Origin: Eulemur rufifrons
Lineage: Eukaryota; Chordata; Mammalia; Primates; Lemuridae
Direction: 5' to 3'
Length of the DNA stretch: 64,000 bases
Assembly: GCF_041146395.1 (NCBI RefSeq)
Contig: NC_090999.1
Coordinates: 70,871,001 to 70,935,000, forward strand
Shown here: piece after piece, positions 45,752-57,361 of the stretch
How the letters are laid out: every line of letters starts with the position of its first letter
How positions within the stretch are numbered: position 1 is the stretch's first letter
Translations under genes and position numbers: made by a program
The notes under the pieces: generated by a model
What the model was told of the DNA's origin: nothing
The model's database searches: none
What the model saw: the letters and a program-made list of their open reading frames with translations, nothing else

Positions 45752-45985
45752 ATATTTTTTAATACTTACATGGTGCTTCATGAGGATTAGGCATTTTTCT
45801 AAGAACTATACCTTTTTAATGCTTACAACAACCGTATGAAATAGATACTGTTATTATCCTCTACCTCATGTAGATGAGGTACTAAGAGCTTAGGAAACAT
45901 GTCCAGGGTCATAAGGATAAGTGACTGGGCTGGGATCTGAAGCCAGGCAGTCTGCTGCCCACGTCTATGTTCTCGTCCACTACCT
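45752..45985 (-). mobile_element. MIR SINE, antisense
   Basis: 'cttacaacaaccgtatgaaa', 'tactgttattatcctctacc', 'gtccagggtcataaggataa' and 'gatctgaagccaggcagtc' follow reversed MIR over most of its length. Confidence 0.8.
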
Positions 45986-45989
45986 AATC

Positions 45990-47640
45990 CAGTCTATTTG
46001 CTTCAAGCCTTAAGCATTGAACTGAGCAAGGACGGATTGGTTTTGTATCCTTGGATGTGAAATGGATATTCCTAGGAGCTCAACATTTGGAGCATTTCAA
46101 ACCCAAACTCTTTCAGAACACGTTATATTTTCTACAAAGAGCAAATCCTTCTCCACACTTTTCCAACATTTACACCAAAGGTGAACTTGCTCTTTGTGGG
46201 ATGTAAGAGCTGCTTTCATCTTGTCCATATCTGAAGCACATAAAGCAAAATTCTGGTGTGAAGTTCATAGCAGGAAGGAACCAGATCTGAAATGAAAGGC
46301 TTATATAAAGTCAGCTTCCTTATTTGTTTCACCCCTTGTTTTTCCCCTAGAGGAAGGATCAAAGATTTTGAAATCCTTTATTGCAAAATGAGTTTGAAGT
46401 AGACACAAATAATATATATGATTGACAGCTATAGAAAAGAAAGGAAAAAAAATCCAACACTTGTTTCAGAACGACACTTGAAGGAAAAACATCTATATTT
46501 ATTGAGAAGTGAAAACAAACCTTTCAAACATAATATTTAAAAGGAAAATAGCATCACAGTATTTAGAAATCTTTCCAAAGTCAATATTAGGTTCTTAAGT
46601 TCCAGGTAGAGGAAAAGTTAGAATCAATTAAGTTCCTTGAGCCCTTGCTCCCTCCCTCTCTGTCTGCCTCTCTCAGTCTCTTTCTCTCTAATTTTATTTA
46701 TTACCAGTGATATTGGTACAGGCAATATGTTGGCTTCTTTTTTCCAATCAGTTTTCTTCTTTTGGAGAAATTGTGTGTTTGTGAAAAATTTCTTTAAAGT
46801 TTTCTTTCCTTCTATGATACTCTCCTTATTGTTAGTTGTATCTGAGATATTAGCAGGCCTTCATTTCCAAGTTTTTATTGAAAATAAAATTTTATTTTAT
46901 TTTATTTTATAAAATTTTATTTTATTTATTAATGAAGGTTTTATATTTGTTGTCCTGATAAGGATCAGCTACATAATTTGGGGACACACTTCAAAATGAA
47001 AATGTGGGTAGACTTGCCATACTTAGCAAATAAAAACAGAAGTTGCCCACTTAAATTTGAATTTCAGATAAAAAACAATCTTTAGTATATATCCCAACTA
47101 TCATGGGACAAATATTATCCAATGTTCTATCACCAAAAATTAGTTTAAATGACCACTGTTTAATTCCACCTTCAATTTCAGTAAAAGCAAAGATTAAGAC
47201 CCACCGGAGTTGCAAAAGAATGTGTTTCCTAGTCATTAGAGTCATTCATTTTTTCAATACCAACACCAGTGTTTAGAATCATTTCTTTATTTGGGCCCCC
47301 TGAAGTTTTTCCACTGTGAGACAAGCTCCATAGTAAAACTAAGCCTGAAAGCCTGGGTAGGGAAAAAAAATAAAAAGAATTTGAAGATTTCAGATTCCAT
47401 CTCAGTTCAGTTTTAGGAAAGAATCTAAATGAAGACTACTGAGGATCTAGAAATTGATTCTCTTAAAACTACCTGTGTGCCAGCTTACTCCCTGGAAAGT
47501 CTTCGGGTATTCCCTGTGATGTGCACACAGTGCTTCAAGGGCTGCTGGACTAGGATACAAAGGGGAAGATGGATAGAGCCCAGCGTCCGCCATCAAGGAA
47601 CATACCAGCTGGAGGGCGACAGCCTTAGAAAGACCTGATT
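45990..47640. other. Unassigned sequence with a (TTTTA)n tract
   Basis: A TTTTA array lies at about 46887-46930. Otherwise AT-rich unique sequence with no recognised gene. Confidence 0.4.
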
Positions 47641-47649
47641 TGTGGAACA

Positions 47650-47830
47650 TTTGAATGCTTTCCCTTCACTCTTGGATCAAGTTCAAAATTCTGCCCATCT
47701 CTCTCTCTGTCTTTATTTGGTACCTCTCTTTTTCTCTCTGGGTAACCCCTAAGCTCCAGCCTTACCAGCATTTCTGTCCCTCGTACTCCTAAGTTGCTTC
47801 TGCCTGGGGGCTGTTGGTCAGGCTGTTTGG
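47650..47830 (+). mobile_element. L2 LINE fragment
   Basis: 'cttggatcaagttcaaaatt', 'ctaagctccagccttacca' and 'gcttctgcctgggggctgtt' follow the forward L2 coding end and 3' UTR. Diverged. Confidence 0.45.
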
Positions 47831-47929
47831 TTGACTTGGGTTAGGTTTTCACCGTTTCCCTTTCCCTAGCTGCAAACCTCAGATGTCAGGTTTTCTTGAC
47901 ACTCACCCTGGCTGGACAAATTTAGGTGT

Positions 47930-48655
<726 letters not shown>

Positions 48656-48759
48656 GTACCCTTTCCCCCTCATTTTATTTTATTTATTTATTTATTTACT
48701 TTATTTCAGCTCATTATGCGGGTACAAAAGTTCAGGTTATATATATTGCCCATGCCCCC

Positions 48760-48960
48760 CCCATTCCCCTGAGTCTGAGCTTCAAGCGTGTCCATTCCCT
48801 AGACAGTGTACATCACACTCATCATGTAGGTATGCACCCATCCCCTCCCCCCATCCCATCCCCCCCAGTCAGAACTTCAAGCGTGTCCATTCCCCAGGCA
48901 GTGCGCATCGTACTCATCAGGTAGGTATACACCCATCCTTTCCCCCAGCCCCCACCTCTG
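48760..48960. repeat. Tandem C-rich duplication in the L1 3' UTR
   Basis: Two units of about 95 bases share 'cttcaagcgtgtccattccc' (from 48780 and from 48878) and 'cacccatcc'. This duplicated 3' UTR is a feature of L1s in this primate lineage. Confidence 0.75.
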
Positions 48961-49006
48961 TCGATACCCAATTGGTGTTATTCACAAATGTGCACTTAGG
49001 TGATGA

Positions 49007-49701
49007 TCAGGGAAACCAGTTTGCTAGTGAGTACATGTGGTGCTTATTTTTCCATTCTTGGGATGCTTCACTTAATAGAATGGGTTCCAACTCTCTCCAG
49101 GATAACCAAAGAGATGCCACATCGCCATTATTTCTAATAGCTGAGTAATAGTCCATGGTATACATATACCACATTTTGCTAATCCATTCATGAATCGATG
49201 GGCATTTGGGTTGTTTCCACATCTTTGCGATTGTGAATTGTGCTGCTATAAACATTCGGGTGCAGGTGTCTTTTTTATAGAATGACTTTTGTTCTTCTGG
49301 GTAGATGCCCAATAATGGGATTGCTGGATCGAATGGTAGGTCTACTTGAATCTGTTTAAGGTATCTCCATATTGCTTTCCACAGGGGTTGCACTAGTTTA
49401 CAGTCCCACCAGCAGTGTATGAGTGTTCCTGTTTCTCTGCATCCACGCCAACATGTATTGTTTTGGGACTTTTTGATAAAGGCCATTCTCACTGGAGTTA
49501 AGTGATATCTCATTGTGGTTTTGATTTGCATTTCCCTGATGATTAGAGATGTTGAACATTTTTTCATATGTTTGCTAGCCATTTTTATATCTTCTTTTGA
49601 AAAATTTCTATTCATGTCTTTTGCCCACTTTTTGATAGGGTTGTTTGATTTTTTCTTACTAATTTTCCTAAGTTCTAAATAGATTCTTGTTATCAGCTCA
49701 T
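49007..49701 (-). pseudogene. L1 ORF2 C-terminal fragment
   Basis: An uninterrupted frame runs on the minus strand from the inversion junction to a stop at 49007. It carries the ORF2 C-terminal cysteine region ([18 protein letters not shown]) and the motif WKAIWRYLK, plus the usual [11 protein letters not shown] string. It lacks the endonuclease and reverse transcriptase domains, so it has no activity of its own. The unbroken state indicates a young insertion. The open frame continues about 40 bases beyond the junction into inverted sequence, giving a chimeric start. Confidence 0.88.
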
Positions 49702-50413
49702 GGATGGGTAGAATCAACATTGTTAAAAAGTCTATACTGCCCAAAGTTATCTACAGATTCAATGCAATCCCTATTAAATTACCAACATCATTTTTCACAG
49801 ATATAGAAAAAATAAATTTTACGCTTTGTATGGAACCAGAGAAGACCCCGTTTAGCAAAAGCAATTTTAAGCAACAAAAGCAAAATGGGAGGTATTAATT
49901 TGCCAGACTTCAAACTATAGTACAAGGCTGTGATTATAAAAACTGCTTGGTATTGGCACAAGTGCAGGGACACAGACCAGTGGAACAGAACAGAAAATCC
50001 AAATATAAAACCATCCTCATATAGCCATCTAATCTTTGACAAAGCAGACAAAAACATACTCTGGGGAAAAGATTCCTTATTTAACAAATGGTGCTGGGAA
50101 AACTGGATAGCCACATATAGAAGACTAAAACAGGACACACAGCTTTCACCTCTCACAAAAATCAAATCACGGTGGATAACAGACTTAAACCTTAGGTCAG
50201 AAACTATTAGAATTCTAGAAGAAAACGTAGGAAAGACTCTTACAGACATTGGCCTAGGCAAAGAATTTATGAAGAAGACCCCTAAGGCAATCACAGCAAC
50301 AGCAAAAATAAATAAATGGGACCTGATCAAATTAAAAAGCTTCTGCACAGCCAAAGAAACAGTCACGAGAGTAAACAGACAACCTACAGAATGGGAAAAA
50401 ATTTTCGCATACT
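49702..50413 (+). pseudogene. L1 ORF2 fragment in the inverted 5' segment
   Basis: Forward ORF2 sequence between the reverse transcriptase domain and the C-terminal region, for example [20 protein letters not shown] and [23 protein letters not shown] at 49918-49920 replaces the usual tyrosine codon. Downstream the frame stays open to the element end and then reads a few codons into flanking DNA. Confidence 0.85.
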
Positions 50414-50489
50414 CCTCCTCATTTTACTGTACTTATTACAAAAGCAATTAATTAACATTTAGTACTTGTAACTTAATCTCTGATTATTG

Positions 50490-50607
50490 TTGTGCTCTTA
50501 GCTTTCTGAGGGCAGGCACCATGTTTGTCTTATCTAACTAGGCATTCCCAGCACAGAATATAGCTTCCTCCACATAGAGTAAGTCACCCATATTTGTTGA
50601 ATGAGTT
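50490..50607 (+). mobile_element. L2 LINE 3' end
   Basis: 'ctttctgagggcaggcacca', 'tgtttgtcttatctaactag' and 'tatttgttgaatgagt' are the forward L2 terminus. It adjoins the L1 target site. Confidence 0.75.
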
Positions 50608-50614
50608 AAAAAAC

Positions 50615-50755
50615 AAGGGAAGCTAACATTTATTGAAACAGTGACTTTGTGTCAGCCACTGGGTTGGCATTTACCATATATTATCTCATTTAATTCTCAC
50701 AAAATCATTTGGAAACACGTGCATCTGTTTTAGAGATAGGCAAACAAGTATTATT
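50615..50755 (-). mobile_element. MIR SINE fragment, antisense
   Basis: 'gctaacatttattgaaacag', 'tctcatttaattctcacaaa' and 'gttttagagataggcaaaca' fit reversed MIR. Confidence 0.65.
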
Positions 50756-50880
50756 AATATTAGTAATTGATTAAATAGGATTATTATTATTTTTTTGTTT
50801 TTAAGGCAGAGCAAGTACATGAACACAAGATAAAGGGTCTTGTATGCTGTGTTAAGAATTTGGAACTTTTTTCTAAACAC

Positions 50881-51029
50881 CAGTAGTTCTCAATAACTGC
50901 TGGAAATCAGAATTACCTGGAAGATTTGAAAAAGCCAGTGTCTGCACGTAACTGATTTAGGATTCAGCAGGGCATTTTATAAAACTTCCCCAAGTAGTTT
51001 TAATGCGCAGCACTGGTTGGGAAACTGAA
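50881..51029 (+). mobile_element. MER5-type hAT-Charlie MITE
   Basis: 'cagtagttctcaataactgc' at the left, 'cagaattacctggaagattt' and 'acttccccaagtagttttaa' form the symmetric short hAT layout. It ends near 'ctggttgggaaactg'. Confidence 0.7.
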
Positions 51030-51210
51030 GTGTGGTTGCTAGTCCAGCAGCATTACCACCACCTAGGAACATGCAGGAAATGCAGATTCTTGGGCCCCAT
51101 ACCAGTTTTAGCTAATAAAGTAAAGGGTGAGGGGTCCTCAGGAATCTGTGTTTGTTTTAACAAGCCCTTCAAATGAATCTAATATCTTTCAAAGTTTGAG
51201 AACCTCTGCT
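51030..51210 (+). mobile_element. MER5A-type hAT-Charlie MITE
   Basis: 'agtgtggttgctagtccagc', 'aaatgcagattcttgggccc', 'ggaatctgtgtttgttttaa' and 'caaagtttgagaacctctgc' follow MER5A to its right terminus. It sits directly against another short hAT element. Confidence 0.78.
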
Positions 51211-51214
51211 ATAA

Positions 51215-51720
51215 ACAATTGGAAACGGTTAAAAAGCTTTACACTTTTGTGTTTTAGAAGAGAACTTTGGTAGCTACATGGGCGACTGATAAAATAAGGA
51301 ACAAACCAGAGGATAAGGCAACCTGTTATGAGCTGTTACCTTTACACAGATGGTGGAGGTAAGAACATGGGGCCAAGGACTAGAGCAGTGGCTGTGGCGA
51401 TGAAGGGGGATGATGGATTCAGGAGATATTGCAGAGGCAGAATTGGTGGAATTTGGTGACCAAGTGGTTTGGAGAGGTTGAAGGAGAGAGTGAAGTCAAA
51501 GTAAATGTGAAGTTTGTTTCTGAATTGGTTGATTAAGTGATGTCATTAAACAAGGCAGTAATATCTTTAGAAAGTGTAAGCTTGGGGGAAACCATAAAAG
51601 TATGGAAGATGAGGTACCTTTAAGCATCCAGTAACAGATGTTTTTGCCTAGTTGGAAATTTGATTCTGGGGCTTTGGAAACAAATGGGGATTGAGGTGTG
51701 GTGTTGGGTGTTCTCACCAT
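51215..51720 (-). mobile_element. L2 LINE fragment, antisense
   Basis: 'ttttagaagagaactttggt', 'caggagatattgcagaggca', 'gaatttggtgaccaagtgg' and 'gaaggagagagtgaagtcaa' match reversed L2 reverse-transcriptase-end sequence. Confidence 0.65.
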
Positions 51721-52054
51721 CATATTTAAATTTTTAAAAATCATTCATTCATATGATTATAAACGTACTAAATTATTTTTAAACATGACCTTTTTATTTC
51801 AACTTGAGCCAAAGATATTGAACTTTACACAAATGTGTAATCTCTGACATTGGATCATTTATATGAAGTTATTTTCAGTAATTAATAGAATTTGTGGAAT
51901 ACATTAGCAGAATTATGGCAAAACAAAATTTATTTTTTGTAAACTTACTGTTCCATTTTTCGGTCAAACATACACTGAACACATTCACTTTCAGAGAAAG
52001 TACTGAGAGGGGAAAACAAGAATAAATTTAGCATGTTAGCTGTTAAAAGAGGCA

Positions 52055-52310
52055 GTTTTTGTGTCATGGTTAAGCTCACAGGTTCTGCAGCCAGACTGAG
52101 TTCTACCCACATAGAGAAGGTGTGACTTTGGCCACATTTACTTAAACTCTCTGTGCCTCAGTTTACTCATGTGCAAAATGGGGAAATTGGTGTTACTCTT
52201 CTCATCGGATTTTTGTAAGCACTGAATGAGTTAAACCCTGTTAAAGTGCATTGAATAGTGTTTAAGATTTAATTAGCAATCACTGTAAATGTAAGCTCTT
52301 ACTAATATCG
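52055..52310 (+). mobile_element. MIR SINE
   Basis: 'catggttaagctcacaggtt', 'gccagactgagttctaccc', 'ctctctgtgcctcagtttac' and 'gtgcaaaatggggaaattgg' follow forward MIR over nearly its full length. Confidence 0.85.
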
Positions 52311-54980
52311 AAAAAATTTTTTTCTCTATTTAGTCGTATTTTCTAAATTGCTGCTATTAACAGTTTCTGAGTGTTTTAAATATAATTTCTGTTATCTTTA
52401 TGAACTTCTGAACATTGAAGAGAATGATTACAAACCAGCGATTTCTGGGAATTAAATTCTGAACCAATCATGGAGAAAACATAGAAATACATCGAAAATG
52501 TAATGTCATTTCTAAACATACAGAAATGAAAACTTACCTTTCAATTTAGATACATACTAATTTTTAGCTCGAAGTTGGGCATTAGGAATGTAATAGGCTC
52601 CAAATTCTTCACAACTTTAAATCTTATTTCATTCATCTTGATTCTGAACATGGTCAGTAGCAAATCAATAATTTACTCTGAACTCTGAACAGGAGCAAGT
52701 AAATTACTACTCTTTTGATGTGTGATATACAGGTCAAGAATATATCATAAAAATTCTAACGTCAAAAGTTATAAAAAAAGAAAGCTACCAAGCAAATGTG
52801 ATCATAATTATTAATAATAATGTTAAATCCCAGCAGATACACATGACCCCTGTAATGAGAAGAAGGCAACACCTCTGAAAGCAGAAAAGTATCTTACTCT
52901 TCCATCTGAGGTTTGTAAATTAAGGCTATTCATCACTGCTCTTGAATTATAATGATCTAAATTTCACTTAAAATCTTCTCTTAATTCAGAAATCATTATG
53001 CTGGTAGAAAGGCCAGAGAGAAATGCTTAATCTTTAACATTTTATTTATCCTCATCAAAATAGTTTTACCATCCTCAATTTTCAACCTATTTCAGTTGGG
53101 GTGAGAGTTGGCAGAAGAGGAATAGATGTAGTTCTTGGTATTTGTATTTATTTCTAGGCTCCACCAGACTCACACAGCTCTTCTATGTTGGGCATGGTCC
53201 AGTCCTGTTCTAAATGTAGCTACCACTATCCTGTGCTGCTTGAAGTTCTCATGTTCTGGAGACTGGCCCATGATTGGGACAGATTCCCTGGGCTCAGTAA
53301 AAGGTATAGAAAATATGCCATTCTCTGGTCTAAGTGCCTACACTCAGCCTGGAGAAGACCCCAGTTAGCTTCATTCCTGGAAAGTAAACTTTGTGCAACT
53401 CTCAGCAAGGAAATCCACATTTCATGATACTTCTGGGGGGCCTACAGCTTCTTCAAAAGCATGGATCTCTTGGAAATTGGAATGGAAAATTCAACCAATT
53501 ATAGAGCGTTATAGAGATCAAAAAACATAATGTTGGCTATTCTCAGGAAATGTTGAGTATTTCTGGTATTTATTTATATAAGGAATCAGAGTTCTCTAAG
53601 TCATGATTTTGCCTGTATAGTGAATAGGTGGGCTGGGATTTCTTAAATGATACATGTATGACAGATATTTCCAGGTTGATACTATCATTATTGACAGATT
53701 TGGCAAAATAGACTCATTTGCTTTTGATTAAAGAACTAAAATTGTATCATATCTATGAAAAAATCTTTTGCTCTTCCTGGCTGTAAAAATACTTGAGGAA
53801 GTCCTATTTCAGTTAATTTGTACTTACACAGCTCTGATTGACTTCAGTACCAATCACTGGACTCTAGTAACAAAAATCATTGCATATTTGATATCTGGGA
53901 TGAGAAATGAACAGACACGAAGTAATTTTCTTTTATAATTTAATTACATAATTCATCCTGCTTTAAATTGTTTGTTAACAAGGTGTGACAATTTATATAT
54001 TAAAAATAAACATTTATAATAAGAAACTCCCCACATACTTTATTTTAAGGATAATTACCCTTCATATACTCTGTAATTCACCAACTTTGATGAAGGTGGC
54101 AGTGAGTTATTATGGTCTTTACTTTGTCAGAAAGACCTTAATAACTTCATCTTGCCACTGATGTCTTAAAGTTATGGATCGTATGCAAGGCATAATAACT
54201 ATTTCATTTTGATAGAAACTACATTTCTCTTCTCAAGTGGTCAGTAACTCACAGTCAAGAATTTAAAAATAGTGGCTTTGTATCTCTAGATTATATTTCC
54301 ACTCACAGTAGAGATAAAATGCCTTACTTACATTTACATAATTTTAAAAGTACAAAGAATGCTTAATATTATTTTTTAAAAAATATAGTGGAATCATTTT
54401 TTTGACACTACTGAGTAACATTATAACATCTGTATTATGGACCAATGGTGTTACATCTGGTTTTCAAGTTGATATGAAATTAAATATTGTGTTGGGGGAG
54501 GGTAATAAATTTATCTGAAACATATTTCTTTGTTCTTATTCCATTTGGCTGGAATTCCTCCTATTAAGTAACTATTATCTTATCAGCAAAATTGTGAGTG
54601 TTGTGGGAGCATTATTAAAATATGTGTGTGTTATCTGCCAGTGAGAGGTAAGAATGTGTTGATAGTCAAGGGAAACATATCAGCTGCAAAGACAGAGGTT
54701 TGGTGCTTCAATGTCCTGATGGTTGACACTCAATGGCATAGACTAGAAGGTGTAGGGAAACAGGAAGAGTATTAATGGATAACATTACCAAAGGGTGATG
54801 AACTTTGCTAGAGAAAAGTTGGCTAACACTGCATTATTAGGAGTTTTGCCTTAAGTCATAGATATGAACAGTACTTTTATTTTTAACTTGGGTTTTTAAA
54901 GCATACAATAAAATAGAATAAAATAGCTTTTTTACTGTTAAAAATTCAGTGTAGAGACTGAATTTGATGATAATTGGTTT
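52311..54980. other. Unassigned, repeat-poor sequence containing a hairpin
   Basis: No gene or repeat family was recognised over 2.7 kb, apart from the inverted repeat near 54100. Frames at 53135-53427 are 60-80 codons with no domain. Confidence 0.4.
54097..54157. other. Hairpin-forming inverted repeat
   Basis: The arms 54105-54120 (agttattatggtcttt) and 54131-54146 (aaagaccttaataact) pair at 15 of 16 positions around a 10-base loop. A second short stem (ggca with tgcc) extends it past an internal loop. The size is compatible with a pre-miRNA or a short palindromic transposon. The sequence does not decide between these. Confidence 0.55.
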
Positions 54981-54984
54981 TTAA

Positions 54985-55590
54985 AAAATATGTTTATTGA
55001 CAGTTGGAGTTTTTAAGAGCAAAACTTATCCAGCAATTCCATTTCTGGGTATATATCCAAAAGAATTGAGAGCAGGGATTCAAATAAATATTTGTATGCC
55101 AATGTTTATTGCAGCATTATTCATAATAGCCAAAAAGTGGAAACAACCAAAGTGTCCATCAACAGAAGAATGGCTAAACAAAATGTGGAGTATACATACA
55201 ATGTAGTATCATTCAGCATTAAAAAGGAATGAAATTCTGACCCATGCTAGGACATGGATGAACCTTGAAGACGTTATGCTAAGTTAAATAAGCCGGACAT
55301 GAAATGATAAATATGGTATTAATATGTTCCCACTTACATGAGGTACCTTGAGCAGGCAAATTCATAGACAGCCGGGGACTGGAAGGAAGAGGGAATGGTA
55401 AGCTATTGTTTAATGGGTACAGAGTTTCAGTCTGGGAAGATAAAAACATTCTGGAGATGACTGGTGGTAATAGTTTCACAACAATGTGAATGTACTTAAT
55501 GCCACTGAACTATACACCTAAACATGGTTAAAATGGAAAATTTTATGTTATGTCTATGTTGCTTTACCACAATAAAAGAAGCAAAACTTA
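54985..55590 (+). mobile_element. L1 (L1MA/MB-class) 3' end
   Basis: 'atccagcaattccatttctg', 'cataatagccaaaaagtgga', 'gaatgtacttaatgccactg' and 'gctttaccacaataaaag' trace the ORF2 end and 3' UTR in order. The 69-codon frame at 54997-55206 is its ORF2 tail. Confidence 0.88.
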
Positions 55591-56555
55591 CTAAAATGGC
55601 ATTATGTATAATAGTAATAAAATGCTTCTAGTTATTTGGAGAAGAAACTAACAAGACAAATATAAGGGTTAGCTAATTATTCATATTCATAAATATTCAG
55701 TAGTTATCATTAGACTAAATTTGGGGAAAATACAATTTCCTTATCTCATATATGATCTGGGGAATGATTTGCCCATATTTTAAAAATATTTTCTTTTAGT
55801 ACTTGACGTAATTCTTGGAACATGGAAGATGCTCAATAAATATCTATTGACATTTGTTTATTCAGAAAATTATAGTCATAGCTTCATAGGCACAATAATC
55901 AGCTTAAAGGTAACTCTTCAAGCCTAATTACATGCTCAGTGAAAATATAGAAAACATAATATTTAAAATACAGATAATCAAAAAATGTCCTGTGCAATGC
56001 ACTGGATTATGGGAACTTCCTAATGCATCATAGCTATTATAAAATATGCCATGTATTTTTGTTGTTGATATAAAAACAATTAACATTATCTGAGAAATGG
56101 GCAATTATTTTGGCTGAAAGATTGCTTCTAGGAATGATAGTGCTATTACCCCGATAATATAAATGTACAAAGAAGTTTAGAGAGATCACAATGGGGCTTG
56201 TGGCCATCTTAGTGCTTATTTTACAATGAAAGTAGGTTTCTCTAAGCCTCTGGTTCTTACCAGGGTGATTTGACTATTATCCTGAGAGGAGATATAACTA
56301 AGTGTTAAGGAAGGTGAGAAACCTAGCCAAATAGTGTGGTATTGGGTTAGATATAGTTGTTTCATATGACTTCTTTCGCCTGGTGAAGTGATGCCTCTTC
56401 CTTCATTTCTATGGGCATCAAGTCAATTTTAGCCTCTTACAGGAACATTATTTCCATTATTCTGAGCAGCACTAGCTTCTAGCTATCAGAAACTGAACAT
56501 CACCTGAATAAGAAGTTAGAGTTTTATTTTTCTCAGCAATTATATTTTCCTCCAT
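55591..56555. other. Unassigned AT-rich sequence
   Basis: No repeat family or gene was recognised. Confidence 0.35.
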
Positions 56556-56559
56556 TGTT

Positions 56560-57361
56560 TTCTTGAATTATACTTGTTCCTTATGAAAAATTGGCAAATA
56601 CAACAAAGCACAAAGAAGACAGTATTTTAGCGCCCAGAGATAAGCACTGGTATCATTTGTTTGTGTGTCAGCCATTCTCCTGTTCTGTTCATGCATATTG
56701 CGCACCCACAGATACAAAACTGTGAGACATAAAATTAAGAGAACTGAGCAATATTTTTCACTGAGCATTAGATAGTGAACATTTTCTCATGTCACTTAAT
56801 GTGCTTTTACAGCTGCATTCTAAGTAGCTGCATTGCATTTTATTTTATGCCTGTACCAATTCTCTATTACTGCGATTTGAGAAAATTTTTTTGCTATTAT
56901 AAATGAGACTATGATGAAAATACTTCTAGTTAATCTTTTGCCTGTCACTATTTTCTTAAATTCTTAGACGTAAAATTAAGTAAAAGCATATAAACCTTTA
57001 AAAGAGCATTTAATACATATATGCCAAATTGTCCTTCAGAATGGCCATGTGATGGTCTACATTTCTGTGGCAGTCTCTAGGAGAACACCAATTTTCCACC
57101 CCAAAATTATTTTTTTTAACTGCCAATTTGAGAAGTGAAAAGTAGTGATCATTCATTTTAATTTGCATAGATGACTTGAGCATTTTTTATATAATTGTTG
57201 GGCATATATAATTCTACATGTCATGGCTACTCTGTTGATGTGTTCTTTTCATTTAAATTTGTAAGATTTATTTATGTATTAAAGATATTAACCCAATTGT
57301 ATGTTGTTTCTTTAGCAGCTACTTTTTCTTCAGTGGATTTTTATGCTTGTGACCTTTTTTG
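56560..57361 (-). mobile_element. Old L1 (L1ME-class) 3' UTR, antisense
   Basis: 'attttctcatgtcacttaat', 'tatgccaaattgtccttcag', 'tgccaatttgagaagtgaaa', 'tttaatttgcatagatgact' and 'attaaagatattaacccaat' are the reversed L1ME order. Very diverged. Confidence 0.75.

Larger units (their letters stand above)
48678..50416 (-). mobile_element. L1 LINE, strepsirrhine type, 5'-truncated with a 5' inversion
   Basis: The left part (about 48678-49701) is the 3' end of an L1 read in reverse: an A-rich tail ('tttatttatttattta' reversed), a 3' UTR with a duplicated C-rich unit, and the ORF2 C-terminus. The right part (about 49702-50416) is the next-upstream stretch of ORF2 but in forward orientation. The two pieces abut in L1 coordinates with about 16 bases lost, the classic twin-priming outcome. 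The string cctcatttta at 48668-48677 and 50417-50426 is the target duplication. Confidence 0.9.

Noticed and set aside
49007..49744. 245-codon frame as a host gene
   Set aside because: It carries the L1 ORF2 C-terminal cysteine motif and runs across the L1 inversion junction, so it is retrotransposon-derived.
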